The notes beneath the pieces were generated by a model. That model did no database searches. It was not told the origin of the DNA and was given only the letters and a program-made list of their open reading frames with translations. A program made the position numbers and the translations under genes. A stretch of 64,000 nucleotides of DNA from Aliivibrio fischeri ATCC 7744 = JCM 18803 = DSM 507. GTDB taxonomy: Bacteria > Pseudomonadota > Gammaproteobacteria > Enterobacterales > Vibrionaceae. The stretch is taken from positions 2,852,001 to 2,916,000 of the forward strand of contig NZ_CP092712.1 in assembly GCF_023983475.1 (NCBI RefSeq), given 5' to 3'. Positions 1 to 9,078 of the stretch are shown here, in pieces; within the stretch, counting starts at the first letter, position 1; each line of letters opens with the position of its first letter.

Positions 1-39
1 ATGACACGTTAATGTAGAAATACATAAAATACACGTTTG

Positions 40-53
40 TAAATCTGGAAAAT
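40..53. repeat. Left-end TCTGGAAA repeat of the island
   Basis: The 12 bases at 40-51 (TAAATCTGGAAA) recur inverted at 15378-15389, and TCTGGAAAATAA at 44-55 recurs in direct orientation at 15282-15293. A third near copy (TCTGGAAAAA) is at 15343-15352. The copies lie just outside the first recombinase gene and just beyond the last cargo gene, so I read them as recombinase-binding or terminal sequences of the integrated element. The exact left junction is not visible and may lie in bases 1-40 or before the window. Confidence 0.5.
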
Positions 54-59
54 AAAAAT

Positions 60-90
60 TCACTGACTATGCTGTATGTATCGTCAGTGA
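60..90. promoter_or_regulatory. Inverted repeat upstream of first recombinase gene
   Basis: TCACTGAC (60-67) and GTCAGTGA (83-90) form perfect 8-base arms around a 15-base centre, 17 bases before the start codon of the first recombinase gene and immediately before its ribosome binding site (AGGTGAG, 99-105). It could be an operator for the recombinase operon, a recombinase-binding core site, or a leader hairpin. The sequence alone does not decide. Confidence 0.45.
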
Positions 91-107
91 TATTTTCTAG
101 GTGAGCA

Positions 108-1433
108 ATGACTTTATTAATCCAATCCAGTGATGTTTTTAAGAAAACAGAACTACACATCAAAAATGATGGTTCTTACCATTGCACTCCATTCAAAGGG
201 AATATTGGTTCTCTTCCGACTCTATTTAATCAAGATGGAGAATTTCTTCACGAGCCAAATAGCTACCTCTTTTATCTTAAAGCCATTAAAGGCGCTAAAG
301 ACCTAAATCCATGCTCTCAGGCTTTACTAAAATACTATCAATTTCTAGAAGTCGAACAATTAAAGTGGGATCACTTTCCCCCAATCAAAAGACTAAAGCC
401 TACTTATCAATTTCGTTCATACTTACTCAAGTCGATTAAATCTAGAGAATTAGCACATAGCACTGCTAATCACTATATGAATCACATCAAGAATTATTAT
501 CTATGGGCTATGAGCGAAGGATATCTAAAAATTAAAAGGGAACAAGAAGCTCCATTTAAAATAGAATTAATTAACGTTAATAACCTAGGAATGTTGGCAC
601 ATATCAAACCAGTGTTTACAGTCGAAAGTAGTGATCTTCGAATCAAAGTACCTAGAGATAGCACCTCAAAAAATATTCGCCCTCTCTCTCCTTTAACTCA
701 AAATTCACTTGATTTATTAATATACTCTCTACCCTATGCTTCAGAAGAATTGAGACTACAAGTACTACTTTCTATAGACACAGGAATGCGAGTTGAAGAA
801 GTTAGTACATTCACCCTAGATGCATTACACACCGCAACTCCCATAGCTGAGAGTCAGCACCGTTATGAAATAACCTTGTGCCCTCAAGCCACTGGAGTTC
901 AAACTAAATTCGATAAACAAAGACGTATTGAAATCTCTGTCGATTTACTTCAAGCCTTGCGTAAATACCAAGCGTCTGAGCGCAGGTTAATTAGAGCCAA
1001 TAAATTATATACAAAAATAAAGCAACTTAGCGTCAATGAAGTATTACTAAATAATAAAACTATAGCAATTCTAGAACAATGTAGACGCCACGAACCTTTA
1101 TTTATCAGCCAACAAGGTAACCCTGTTACAAGTGAGACAGTAAAAGCCAGATGGTCTGAATTAAGAATTCATATTCAACAAATAAATGAAACATTCAAAT
1201 ACCGATTTCACGATCTTAGAGCGACTTACGGAACATATCGACTAAATGATTTATTAGAGGCTAACTTAGGAACGATAGAGTCCTTAGAGCTTCTTATGGG
1301 ATGGATGGGACATAAAAACGAAAGCACCACTTGGAAGTATCTGCGTTTCCTCAAGCGAAAAGAAATATTCAAGGTAAAATTTGGTATTTTAGATTCTATC
1401 ATGCACGAAGCTATAGGTGATGAATATGAATAA
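108..1433 (+). CDS. Tyrosine recombinase, GinA-like (first of three)
   Basis: This 441-residue protein is a DNA strand-exchange enzyme of the tyrosine recombinase family. The catalytic set is visible: Arg in the GMRVEE segment near residue 228, HDLR near 366, then GHKNESTTWKYL near 400-411, giving the second His and the nucleophilic Tyr. The N-terminal 160 residues look like a SAM-like core-binding domain. An AGGTGAG ribosome binding site sits 3 bases before the ATG. It is the first gene of a coupled four-gene operon (next gene overlaps by 17 bases). Three long recombinase-type genes plus one small gene match the ginABCD module I recall from GInt islands; RIT or Tn554-type trios are alternatives. 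It is confidently a recombinase; the GinA label is inference. Confidence 0.88.
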   Translation: MTLLIQSSDVFKKTELHIKNDGSYHCTPFKGNIGSLPTLFNQDGEFLHEPNSYLFYLKAIKGAKDLNPCSQALLKYYQFLEVEQLKWDHFPPIKRLKPTYQFRSYLLKSIKSRELAHSTANHYMNHIKNYYLWAMSEGYLKIKREQEAPFKIELINVNNLGMLAHIKPVFTVESSDLRIKVPRDSTSKNIRPLSPLTQNSLDLLIYSLPYASEELRLQVLLSIDTGMRVEEVSTFTLDALHTATPIAESQHRYEITLCPQATGVQTKFDKQRRIEISVDLLQALRKYQASERRLIRANKLYTKIKQLSVNEVLLNNKTIAILEQCRRHEPLFISQQGNPVTSETVKARWSELRIHIQQINETFKYRFHDLRATYGTYRLNDLLEANLGTIESLELLMGWMGHKNESTTWKYLRFLKRKEIFKVKFGILDSIMHEAIGDEYE

Positions 1434-3186
1434 AGTGACTTACCTAAGTGGATGGGATAAGGACTTATATTTTTTAATGGATGTTAGTAACAATCGGTAT
1501 TGTGATTTCAATCGATTATTCTATAAAGGAGTCCCTACCACCAAAAGTTTACACAAAAAAAATACCTTCAAGCCAGCGAATCGAGACAACTTTATTTTTC
1601 AACTCATAGAAGAGTATGAACAAAAAAAAGAAGAAGGAGTTTCAGATAGTACACTTTATCACTTGTTTTATAGCATAACTAATTACATAAAATGGTGTGA
1701 TAGCGAATGCATCAATCCATTCAATAAAAATTCTATAGAAAGCCATTTTCAGTATCTTTTCGAGCAAGTGAGGCTTGGTGACCTAAAAAATACAAGCTAC
1801 AACCGAAAAAGGTCTAATCTGTTAGTTATTTTTCGCGATTACCTCGACCTACCTGCCAACTGGTTTCGAGATATACCATCAGTTGGTCGAGATCAACTGG
1901 AACCGTTCGAAGCATATACGAGAAGTGATTTAAATCAACTTCTTCCATTTTTAAGGCAACTTTTTAATCAGACCTCTAAACAATTCCTTAAAAACCCCAA
2001 GAAGCACATAGAAGCACATAACAATGTAAAAACCATGATTTTTCATTGGAAAGAAAAAGACTACAATCTTTGTGGTGCTGTTTCAAAGATGATGTGCGCT
2101 GCCACATTTTTAATGAGCTATTACACCTACTTAAACACGGGTACTTTACTTAAGTTAAAGCGTCCAAATAATGCCTCAATATCAATTGGGGAACTTTGGT
2201 ATACCATGCCTGCGTTTAAACGTAGAAGTTTCAAGACGATTACTATTGAAATGGGTGAGCACGGCTTCTTAGACATACCCAAATACTGCATTACCTTTTT
2301 TGATACCTTACTTAAGGTATCAAAAGCCTTAGATAATTCTAATAATGCCCTATTACTCCAGACTATTGCGTATAAAAATATACATCCCCTTACGGGAACA
2401 ACCCTTGAGGACTTTAACAGGCGCTGGTTACAAGTTCACTTTCCTTTTATCGATCAACAAGGTCGTAGACTTAGACCTACAATCAGCCGTTTTCGAGAAA
2501 CTGGGTCACAGATCACAACAGCCTATCAAGGAGAATTAGCCAATAACATAACACTAGACAACACTCCACATATTCGAAAAAGACATTACTCTACAGGTAA
2601 CAAACATACCAACAATGCCATAATGCAAGATGTTGCATCTATCCGCCAAGAACAGGCAATAACTAAACTCAGTGCTAAAGAAGCTCAAATATCTCTTGGT
2701 ATTGAAGTACTTACCATTGAAGAAGAAAACAGAACGAATTTCCCTCAATTATCTCGCACTCCAAACGGAGGCAGTTGTGCTAACCCTTTTGGGGAGAAAT
2801 CTGAGGCATACAATAGAAAAGCTAAACAAAGAAATTTGCTGAAAGATGGTGAAAAACTGGCATGTGCTGATTTACTAAAATGCTTTGGGTGCCCAGAACA
2901 GGTCATAGTTCAATCGGTAAGCGATATTTGGTGCCTCCTATCATTTAAAGAGTGTATTAAAGAGTCACTGTACCTACATTTAAATACGCATCATTATCGC
3001 CAAAACTTTGAAAGAACAATCATTTTCATTACAGAAAATATCATACCAAAACTGAAAAAAAACATTCTAAAACAAGCCAAAGTCATGTTAAACGATAAAG
3101 GCTTACATCCCCATTGGGATGATGCTGAATCCATCATTGCTATGATACCTAAAACACATTCAAAGATGCCTAAGGAATTGAACTGA
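1417..3186 (+). CDS. Diverged recombinase-like protein, GinB-like
   Basis: A 589-residue protein in the middle of the recombinase operon. It has the size and position of the second recombinase of a three-integrase module, but the catalytic signature is hard to find: no clear Arg in the box I position (YLNTGTLLKLK) and no obvious HxxR, only SRFRETG and HIRKRHYSTG segments. The C-terminal part has a cysteine cluster (CADLLKCFGCPEQ ... WCLLSFKEC, about residues 485-515) that could bind zinc. Start codons ATG ATG overlap the preceding gene by 17 bases, and its stop TGA shares one base with the ATG of the next gene, so translation is coupled. I infer a structural or accessory subunit of a recombination complex rather than an active enzyme. 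Confidence 0.7.
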   Translation: MMNMNKVTYLSGWDKDLYFLMDVSNNRYCDFNRLFYKGVPTTKSLHKKNTFKPANRDNFIFQLIEEYEQKKEEGVSDSTLYHLFYSITNYIKWCDSECINPFNKNSIESHFQYLFEQVRLGDLKNTSYNRKRSNLLVIFRDYLDLPANWFRDIPSVGRDQLEPFEAYTRSDLNQLLPFLRQLFNQTSKQFLKNPKKHIEAHNNVKTMIFHWKEKDYNLCGAVSKMMCAATFLMSYYTYLNTGTLLKLKRPNNASISIGELWYTMPAFKRRSFKTITIEMGEHGFLDIPKYCITFFDTLLKVSKALDNSNNALLLQTIAYKNIHPLTGTTLEDFNRRWLQVHFPFIDQQGRRLRPTISRFRETGSQITTAYQGELANNITLDNTPHIRKRHYSTGNKHTNNAIMQDVASIRQEQAITKLSAKEAQISLGIEVLTIEEENRTNFPQLSRTPNGGSCANPFGEKSEAYNRKAKQRNLLKDGEKLACADLLKCFGCPEQVIVQSVSDIWCLLSFKECIKESLYLHLNTHHYRQNFERTIIFITENIIPKLKKNILKQAKVMLNDKGLHPHWDDAESIIAMIPKTHSKMPKELN

Positions 3187-5234
3187 TGAGTAATCCATAT
3201 TTATATGCTATTGATTTCCCCAAACAATATGAACATAAAGATATTGATATTATTCATTTATTTTATAAAAAAGATTGGAATGCACTTAATAATGTCGTTG
3301 TCTGTCGTGATAAAAATGGAGTGGTAACGGCTCGTTTTGGTGAAAGTAAATGGAATCTTAAGCCTTATGCCAGAAGCAAAAGCCACTATTCATTCATATT
3401 TGAAGATTGGGATGATGCATTTGAGTTACAACTTGAACTCAAATTATTAGCTTATGGTTGGCTTTTTCATAAAAGTAATAACGGGAAAGCCCCTAAATTC
3501 ACAACTATTATTCAGCGGTTATATAAAGTAAATATAGTCTTTCGACATCTTAAACTAATGAATATAAAGTCACTTTCGGCGTTATCAGATTGTAGAACAC
3601 TTGAAGATTTCAAAAATGCCCTAATAGAGCAAGATTATAGTCAAAACACTTTAGATAAAGTTTTTGTTTCTATTAATAAGTCTATGGATCTCGAATCTTG
3701 GCTTCAGTTTTCATTTGGCTTCAAAAATAAATTTGAAACAGTAAAACTATCAAGAGAACTAAGTAACAAAAAAGCTCAGCAAACTCTCGTAATCCCAGAA
3801 CGATTAAGTGACTCAATTTATGGGAAAGCTATTGAATTAATCGAAGAAGCCCTACCTTACAAATTATTAATTGCTAACACAGAAGTTAACTTACAAAAAA
3901 ACTACCTAGAAGCTAAACATATACTTGATACCAAGATCCGAAATGGCACTCAATTAACTTGTACCAACAATGCTCGTGAAATTATTAATAATCGTAAATA
4001 TTTAACCGCTATTGCGGATTATCTACCTTTAGAGATCAAAACTATTATAGCTCCACTTTCCAATCAAAAAATAGGTAGAAAGATCCATAACGGCAGGGAC
4101 TTCCAACAATATTTTGGACAACTAATTACAGCTTGTTATATCGCTTGTGGAGGCTTTTCTGGTATGCGTGACTCTGAGTTAGATAAACTCACACCCAATA
4201 GCTATTACAAAGATAATTTTAATGACCATGTTTTTCATATGCTCCAATCCAATACATTTAAACTCGGTGAAAAACGAGAAACTTGGGTTGCAGCACCTAT
4301 TGCAGAAAAAGCAATTGAATTAGTATCTACATTAACAAAAGCATGGCGAGGCCAAGTCGAATATCCAGATCCTCGTTACACCAATTTACTTTGGTGCAAC
4401 CAAATTTTACGCTCAAGACCTCCCGTATTAATTAGTACTTGGAATGAACGACTACATCGTTTCTGTAAGCAATTCGGTTTTCTTGTTACCAAAGAAGATT
4501 ATCAAGAATGTATTGAATCAAATCCTAGCTCAATGAACAAAATTAAAGAGAGTGTTGTAATTGGACAGCCTTGGCCCTTAGCAACTCACCAGTTTCGTCG
4601 CTCACTAGCTTTTTACACCATCAAACACCGGCTAGGGACCAAAGTTGCTCTAAAGCAACAGTTTAAGCATCTCTACCTTTCAATGACTGAGTGGTACACC
4701 AATGGAGGGCAATTGGCTAGTATTCGTGAATTAGTTATTGATAAAAACATCCAGCAAACTCTGGATATCATTAACTCAGAAATGACCACGAATAAGATAT
4801 TCAAGCAATGGCACACTGACGAATTACTATCAGGCTCATATGGAAAAGCTATTGTAAAAATGAGAGGAGATATCCCTTCTATTTATAGCTCTTGGGAAAC
4901 AATCTATGAAGCAGTTAAAAAAGGCACATTAACTTTACATGGAACAGCACATAGCTACTGCAAAAATGGTTATGATTGCGATATGGATGGTGTTGTTATT
5001 CCTCAGTTTTGTGTAGATTGCAATGGACAAGGAAGCATTATAGACAAAGACCAAGCAAAATGGTGGCAAAACAAACATAACAATTTAGTTCGTTACATGG
5101 AAATAGGAGAAGATATCTCAGTGACAGATAGAAGTCATTACATCACACAAATACGAGCCGCTGAAAATGTAATGACCGATTTTCATATGAAATTCACACC
5201 TTTTGAAGCTGAACTTAAGGTCACGGAGATATAA
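3186..5234 (+). CDS. Large tyrosine recombinase, GinC-like
   Basis: This 682-residue protein has a recognisable tyrosine recombinase catalytic domain in its central to C-terminal part: Arg in GGFSGMRDSEL (near residue 330), HQFRRS near 469, then LKQQFKHLYLSMTEWY (near 495-510) with the distal His and the likely Tyr. Beyond this is a C-terminal extension with a cysteine-rich stretch (CKNGYDC ... FCVDC, near 595-620) that may bind zinc. The long N-terminal region is of unknown fold. The start ATG overlaps the preceding stop by one base. It probably acts with the two upstream proteins in integrating and excising the island. Family assignment is strong; the exact role is inferred from gene order. 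Confidence 0.83.
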   Translation: MSNPYLYAIDFPKQYEHKDIDIIHLFYKKDWNALNNVVVCRDKNGVVTARFGESKWNLKPYARSKSHYSFIFEDWDDAFELQLELKLLAYGWLFHKSNNGKAPKFTTIIQRLYKVNIVFRHLKLMNIKSLSALSDCRTLEDFKNALIEQDYSQNTLDKVFVSINKSMDLESWLQFSFGFKNKFETVKLSRELSNKKAQQTLVIPERLSDSIYGKAIELIEEALPYKLLIANTEVNLQKNYLEAKHILDTKIRNGTQLTCTNNAREIINNRKYLTAIADYLPLEIKTIIAPLSNQKIGRKIHNGRDFQQYFGQLITACYIACGGFSGMRDSELDKLTPNSYYKDNFNDHVFHMLQSNTFKLGEKRETWVAAPIAEKAIELVSTLTKAWRGQVEYPDPRYTNLLWCNQILRSRPPVLISTWNERLHRFCKQFGFLVTKEDYQECIESNPSSMNKIKESVVIGQPWPLATHQFRRSLAFYTIKHRLGTKVALKQQFKHLYLSMTEWYTNGGQLASIRELVIDKNIQQTLDIINSEMTTNKIFKQWHTDELLSGSYGKAIVKMRGDIPSIYSSWETIYEAVKKGTLTLHGTAHSYCKNGYDCDMDGVVIPQFCVDCNGQGSIIDKDQAKWWQNKHNNLVRYMEIGEDISVTDRSHYITQIRAAENVMTDFHMKFTPFEAELKVTEI

Positions 5235-5237
5235 ACT

Positions 5238-5696
5238 ATGAGAAAAAGTGAAAACACCTTAATCGCATTAGAAGCAGCATTAGAGCGGATTGCAAAAGGT
5301 AAGCCTAAACATATCCCTACAACAAGAAAACTTAGTGTAAGGGCTGTTGAAGAAGAAGCGAGCCTAGGTAATGGTAGTGGCTACTATTACCCTGAGTTTG
5401 TTGAAAAGGTAAAAAAAACCAAAGCAAATATAGCTACTGATAACGGCATACATGTACAAACAGATATTCAATCAGTGCGATCCAAGCTCAACGAACAAAA
5501 ACGTATCAAGCAAAACTATAAAGAAAAATATGAATCAATAAAAGATCAGCTAGCTCTATTTGCAGCAGCACAACATCACCTCAACGATAAATTAGTTCAA
5601 GCGCTAGCTCGGATTGATGATCTTAATTATGAAAATATAGATTTACGTAAGCAGCTTGCTAAAGCGAATAGGAATAACATTACAGCATTAAAGTAA
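5238..5696 (+). CDS. Small coiled-coil protein, GinD-like
   Basis: A 152-residue basic protein beginning three bases after the third recombinase gene, so certainly in the same operon. Residues 85-150 are rich in Lys/Glu/Leu and heptad-like (LNEQKRIKQNYKEKYE ... LNYENIDLRKQLAKA), which reads as a coiled coil. No catalytic motif is seen. Small accessory proteins in this position (GinD in GInts, TnpC in Tn554) are known to accompany recombinase sets. I infer a DNA-binding or complex-organising accessory factor. Confidence 0.65.
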   Translation: MRKSENTLIALEAALERIAKGKPKHIPTTRKLSVRAVEEEASLGNGSGYYYPEFVEKVKKTKANIATDNGIHVQTDIQSVRSKLNEQKRIKQNYKEKYESIKDQLALFAAAQHHLNDKLVQALARIDDLNYENIDLRKQLAKANRNNITALK

Positions 5697-6158
5697 ATCT
5701 TTAGTTGTAATGCTAAAAACCTAAAAAGTTAACAACAATTATAGATAAAATGGCTGAGGGAGCTTCTTAAACATATCTCAAAAACAAAGTTAGATATAAA
5801 AAATGATATGGCTAGTTTCTACCTCATGATGCACCTTGCGTAACGCAAGTTGCGTCATAATAATATCCCCCTAGAAAGCGTACTCGATAAAACTTCAATT
5901 CCTTTAACATCATAAGTTAGATTAAGAATTCAAATCATACATCCAGTTATTACGATTCGGAGTGTGGTTGTCTATGAACGTTCGGAAAAATATGGTTGCT
6001 TTCTGTGTTTCTGTAAGCAAGTTTGATTTACTATGTAACTGCTCATACTAATAAATCCACTCACAACAATTGCTTTATATGATCGAGAAATGAGAAGGCT
6101 TAAACGTAATACCAATACAAGACAGATAACAACTGTTTAGGCACGACTGATAGACATT
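5697..6158. other. Intergenic gap between recombination module and cargo
   Basis: This 462-base, AT-rich stretch has no convincing gene. A weak bulged hairpin (about 5679-5713) follows the last recombinase-operon gene and may end its transcript. A long imperfect palindrome (5826-5858) is listed separately. The next gene is on the minus strand, so transcripts converge here. Confidence 0.5.
5826..5858. repeat. 33-base imperfect palindrome
   Basis: Bases 5826-5858 read almost the same on both strands, with two mismatched pairs per arm and a perfect core CTTGCG-TAA-CGCAAG at 5835-5849. There is no T-run, so it is not a classical terminator. It lies between the converging ends of the recombination operon and the helicase cluster. 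It may be a binding site for a dimeric protein, a folded single-strand recombination site or a cassette boundary. Confidence 0.5.
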
Positions 6159-6956
6159 CTAATTAGGTTTAACGTCATATGAGTATAATCGGCTAAGAAA
6201 TGGTTGATCTACTACAGATGATATAGCACATTTAGACAAAGTAGCCGTTTGTACTATTGATATAAATTCGTTCAGGGAGTAGCTGTTAGCTAGTGCAATA
6301 TCTAACTCAGAACGCGGTATATGATATCCTGTCAATTTATAAACAGCACTCTGGCATGTATCGACAATACACACTTTAGATAACTCTGGAAGAACGATCC
6401 TATTTAGACCGTTAAATTGGGAAATCCTACATATTTTCTTCGGGAGAAAAAGAATTTTAATACCTGTAGTGCTAATAATATACTCAACCCAAGGCATTAA
6501 ATAATTCGATACAGCGTCACTGACGCGAATACATAACAGTGTATCGCCTTCAAATTTTGATAGCAGATCAACGCAATCATAGATGCCTAAATCTGGCTGT
6601 GAGCCTGAATTAATTTGTTTTTTTAGTTCATCGCTATGATACTTGCCAATCTTGTTAAGAAATGCCTCAACAGCTTTTTCATTAGAGGCAGCATGTCGCC
6701 AGATCGTATCAATAATCCCGTTGATATGCTCCCCATTAACATTTAAACATACACATGAACGACTACTGTCACTAGATAACCTCCCTTCAAATTCAGAAGA
6801 ACTGATACCATTCCAGGGACTAAGTTCACAGCACAGAACTTGCTCAGTTGTTGAGTTGAGCCAATTACAAAAATGACTCGTGATATCAGGTGTCCAAAAT
6901 AACATTAAGATTCTCGGTAATTGTAATGTTGTTTTACTGAACATAGATTGAGTCAT
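6159..6956 (-). CDS. Uncharacterised 265-residue protein of helicase cluster
   Basis: I do not recognise this family. The protein has no signal peptide or evident membrane segment. It alternates hydrophobic beta-type stretches (PRILMLFWTP, GIKILFLPKKI, NRIVLPELSKVCIVDTC) with helices, suggesting a soluble alpha/beta fold. It contains many cysteines for a cytoplasmic protein. It lies 75 bases downstream of the helicase gene on the same strand, so it is probably the last gene of a 180-residue protein - helicase - 265-residue protein operon. The context suggests a defence or DNA-maintenance accessory role; this is inference only. Confidence 0.55.
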   Translation of the reverse strand: MTQSMFSKTTLQLPRILMLFWTPDITSHFCNWLNSTTEQVLCCELSPWNGISSSEFEGRLSSDSSRSCVCLNVNGEHINGIIDTIWRHAASNEKAVEAFLNKIGKYHSDELKKQINSGSQPDLGIYDCVDLLSKFEGDTLLCIRVSDAVSNYLMPWVEYIISTTGIKILFLPKKICRISQFNGLNRIVLPELSKVCIVDTCQSAVYKLTGYHIPRSELDIALANSYSLNEFISIVQTATLSKCAISSVVDQPFLSRLYSYDVKPN

Positions 6957-7031
6957 TAATTAAACATACTAACTTTTATCTACGACAGTCTCATATTGCA
7001 CTAGTTTAGTTACTCCCTCCACCATTTCTAT

Positions 7032-8432
7032 CTATTGAAATACATCAACTATCTGTTGTCTAAAACTCCCTACAATATCAAAGTAGTGTTCATGCGACTC
7101 TGCTAAATAGCTTAATGGTTCCATGATCTGGAATTCATCACTATTTTCATTTAAAGAATTAAACTCTCCTAAATCGGTTCTTAGGTTAGACATCATGTCT
7201 TTTGAACCATTTTCTTTTTTTTCTAAAGAAGAAAAGAATACACCGCTCATATCGTCACAAAAAAGTAGATTCTGTTCTGGGATCTCTTTATCAACCCTAT
7301 GTGCGTATTTAACCAAATTCGGTTCAGCAAATGTGTATAGCCATGCTTCTTGATTATCCCCCCTATTTACTCTAAGGATCCGGCCCAATACCTGCCTAAA
7401 GTGGAGTTCGGTTTTAACTCGACTTAGATGACAGCATACTTGAAGGCGAGGTATGTCAGTACCTTCACTCACCATACCAACACTTACGATCCATTCTGCT
7501 TCGCTATGTCGGAAGTGGTTTATCTTACCGGCTGGATCGTCATGTTTATAGGTAACCAAAACAGTGTTTTTTTTGTATTTTCTGGATAATATTGAGAACA
7601 GCTTTAATGCATGCTCAACAGATGATGCTATAACTAATCCGGCTGCATTTTTTTTATTTTTCCGGATTTTTTCTAGTTTGTTTATGCCACATTGAAGCAA
7701 GTACTCCATACATTTTTCATCATTAATAATCGCCTGATATGACCCAGAAGAGTCTTTTAAAAAATCATTAATACAAGAAAAATTCTTTGATTCAGACTCT
7801 GCGCTTCTTATGGTGATTTTTGCGTTATCGATTAAAACAATTTTAGGTGAACGACAAACACCATCGCTCACAGCTTGGCTTAATCCGTAAACATAGTTAC
7901 ATTCGATTTGATTATTGGGATCTGTGTAATTAGATAAGCATATTGGAGCTTTGTCAGAACGCCATGGCGTCCCCGTCAGAGCGAGAGTATATGTTGCTTG
8001 GGATTGAATATTTTCAATTATTTTTTCTCCCCAAGAATTCGCATCATTAAGGCTCGAACCAGCACAGTGATGAATTTCATCAAAAATCACCAGTACGCGA
8101 TTGTTTTTTATCAACTCCCAAAACTGGCGATCAAAGAACTGTAAATTTTGATAGGTATAGGATGCTCCTAAAGCACCAATGATGCCATCAAAACGACAGT
8201 TTAAACGTGAAGTAAAGGTTTGCTCCAACCCTTGTGAGATGGAAGTAGAAGGAGAGAAACACAACACAAAATCAATTTTCTTTACCTTGAAAAGACGAAA
8301 AGCAACTTCTGCTGCCATAACAGATTTTCCAGCCCCAGGGGTAGCTAGACAAAGGAAGTGCGGTTGACCTTCATTATAACGCTCTAACGTCAGTTTCACG
8401 CACTCTTCTTGCCATTGTCGTAGAGACATCAT
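7032..8432 (-). CDS. SF2 DEAD/DEAH-type helicase
   Basis: A 466-residue superfamily 2 helicase/translocase. Visible motifs: N-terminal RQWQEEC Q-motif-like segment, Walker A ATPGAGKS (residues 30-37), DEIH box (118-121), TGTPW (motif III region, about 153), and QVLGRILRVNRG (motif VI, about 345-356). The layout resembles RadD/YejH-type and restriction-enzyme-type helicases but there is no nuclease domain. The ATG overlaps the stop of the upstream 180-residue gene by 4 bases, so the two are translationally coupled. Neighbouring genes are unknown proteins and a divergent Xre regulator. ATP-driven DNA or RNA remodelling is secure from motifs; a defence role is inferred from the island setting. 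Confidence 0.85.
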   Translation of the reverse strand: MMSLRQWQEECVKLTLERYNEGQPHFLCLATPGAGKSVMAAEVAFRLFKVKKIDFVLCFSPSTSISQGLEQTFTSRLNCRFDGIIGALGASYTYQNLQFFDRQFWELIKNNRVLVIFDEIHHCAGSSLNDANSWGEKIIENIQSQATYTLALTGTPWRSDKAPICLSNYTDPNNQIECNYVYGLSQAVSDGVCRSPKIVLIDNAKITIRSAESESKNFSCINDFLKDSSGSYQAIINDEKCMEYLLQCGINKLEKIRKNKKNAAGLVIASSVEHALKLFSILSRKYKKNTVLVTYKHDDPAGKINHFRHSEAEWIVSVGMVSEGTDIPRLQVCCHLSRVKTELHFRQVLGRILRVNRGDNQEAWLYTFAEPNLVKYAHRVDKEIPEQNLLFCDDMSGVFFSSLEKKENGSKDMMSNLRTDLGEFNSLNENSDEFQIMEPLSYLAESHEHYFDIVGSFRQQIVDVFQ

Positions 8433-8971
8433 GATAACGTAAGGGCCATCTTAATTGCTCGTATCTCACCAACAAGCTTGGAACTCTGCGTTTTGGTTTT
8501 CCGTTGGATATCAAGCAAGCTATCCGCTAAATGAGGATAATCCAAACACAGATTTTTATAGGTTTCAAACTCATGAATACACGCCAGAAAATCACTTTCG
8601 CATTGCTCAAGTCGCTTCTGAAGTGTAATTTTAGGAAAAAAACGATTTTCCTTTTGGTGCTTGAGTTCAATTGGTTCAGACTCAAGTTCACTGCCTTTAA
8701 TCGCTGTATTCCATTTCGTTTTAGAAAACTGGGATGTTTTTTGGTACTTAGGCTTTGTTAATGATTTTTCAGTTACTTTCTCCAGTAGCTTCAGTCTTTC
8801 TAAGCGTAAGATATGCCGGTAAACGAAACGCCTTACTTTATGTTTATCTTGTCCTAAATTGGTGAACTTCATAAATGTATCTCTGAGTTCTAACACTGAG
8901 AAATTATCTAGTTGGTTTTCAATCAGGATCTGATAAAGGGAATGGTCTAAGTCTACTGATTTGTTGGGCAT
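8429..8971 (-). CDS. Uncharacterised 180-residue protein coupled to helicase
   Basis: First gene of the minus-strand helicase operon. Residues 10-65 (LYQILIENQLDNFSVLELRDTFMKF ... VYRHILRLERLKLLEKV) look like a winged-helix DNA-binding domain. The C-terminal half (LEQCESDFLACIHEFETYKNL ... LLDIQRKTKTQSSKLVGEIRAIK) looks like a coiled-coil hairpin. It overlaps the helicase start by 4 bases, so the two proteins are probably made in matched amounts and may form a complex. No catalytic motif was found. The role of DNA-recognition partner for the helicase is inference. Confidence 0.6.
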   Translation of the reverse strand: MPNKSVDLDHSLYQILIENQLDNFSVLELRDTFMKFTNLGQDKHKVRRFVYRHILRLERLKLLEKVTEKSLTKPKYQKTSQFSKTKWNTAIKGSELESEPIELKHQKENRFFPKITLQKRLEQCESDFLACIHEFETYKNLCLDYPHLADSLLDIQRKTKTQSSKLVGEIRAIKMALTLS

Positions 8972-9011
8972 GTTTGATGGTTACCGGAGTTCAATTACTC
9001 TATCTGAAAAT

Positions 9012-9027
9012 ACGGATTATAGTCCGT
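9012..9027. promoter_or_regulatory. Palindromic operator in divergent Xre/helicase promoter region
   Basis: ACGGA-TTATAG-TCCGT at 9012-9027 is an inverted repeat with 5-base arms, lying between the minus-strand helicase operon (start 8971) and the plus-strand Xre gene (start 9079). A weaker related half (GGATAGTTTTAGTC) lies near 9049. The form resembles the C-boxes bound by small Xre-type controller proteins. I infer that the adjacent Xre protein binds here to set expression of both transcripts. Confidence 0.6.
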
Positions 9028-9078
9028 GGATTTATATACCGCAACTAAGGATAGTTTTAGTCTTTATCTGGACCATAA

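Noticed and set aside
2345-2539. Frame inside the second recombinase gene
   Set aside because: It lies wholly within a longer coding gene, with no own ribosome binding site or family motif.
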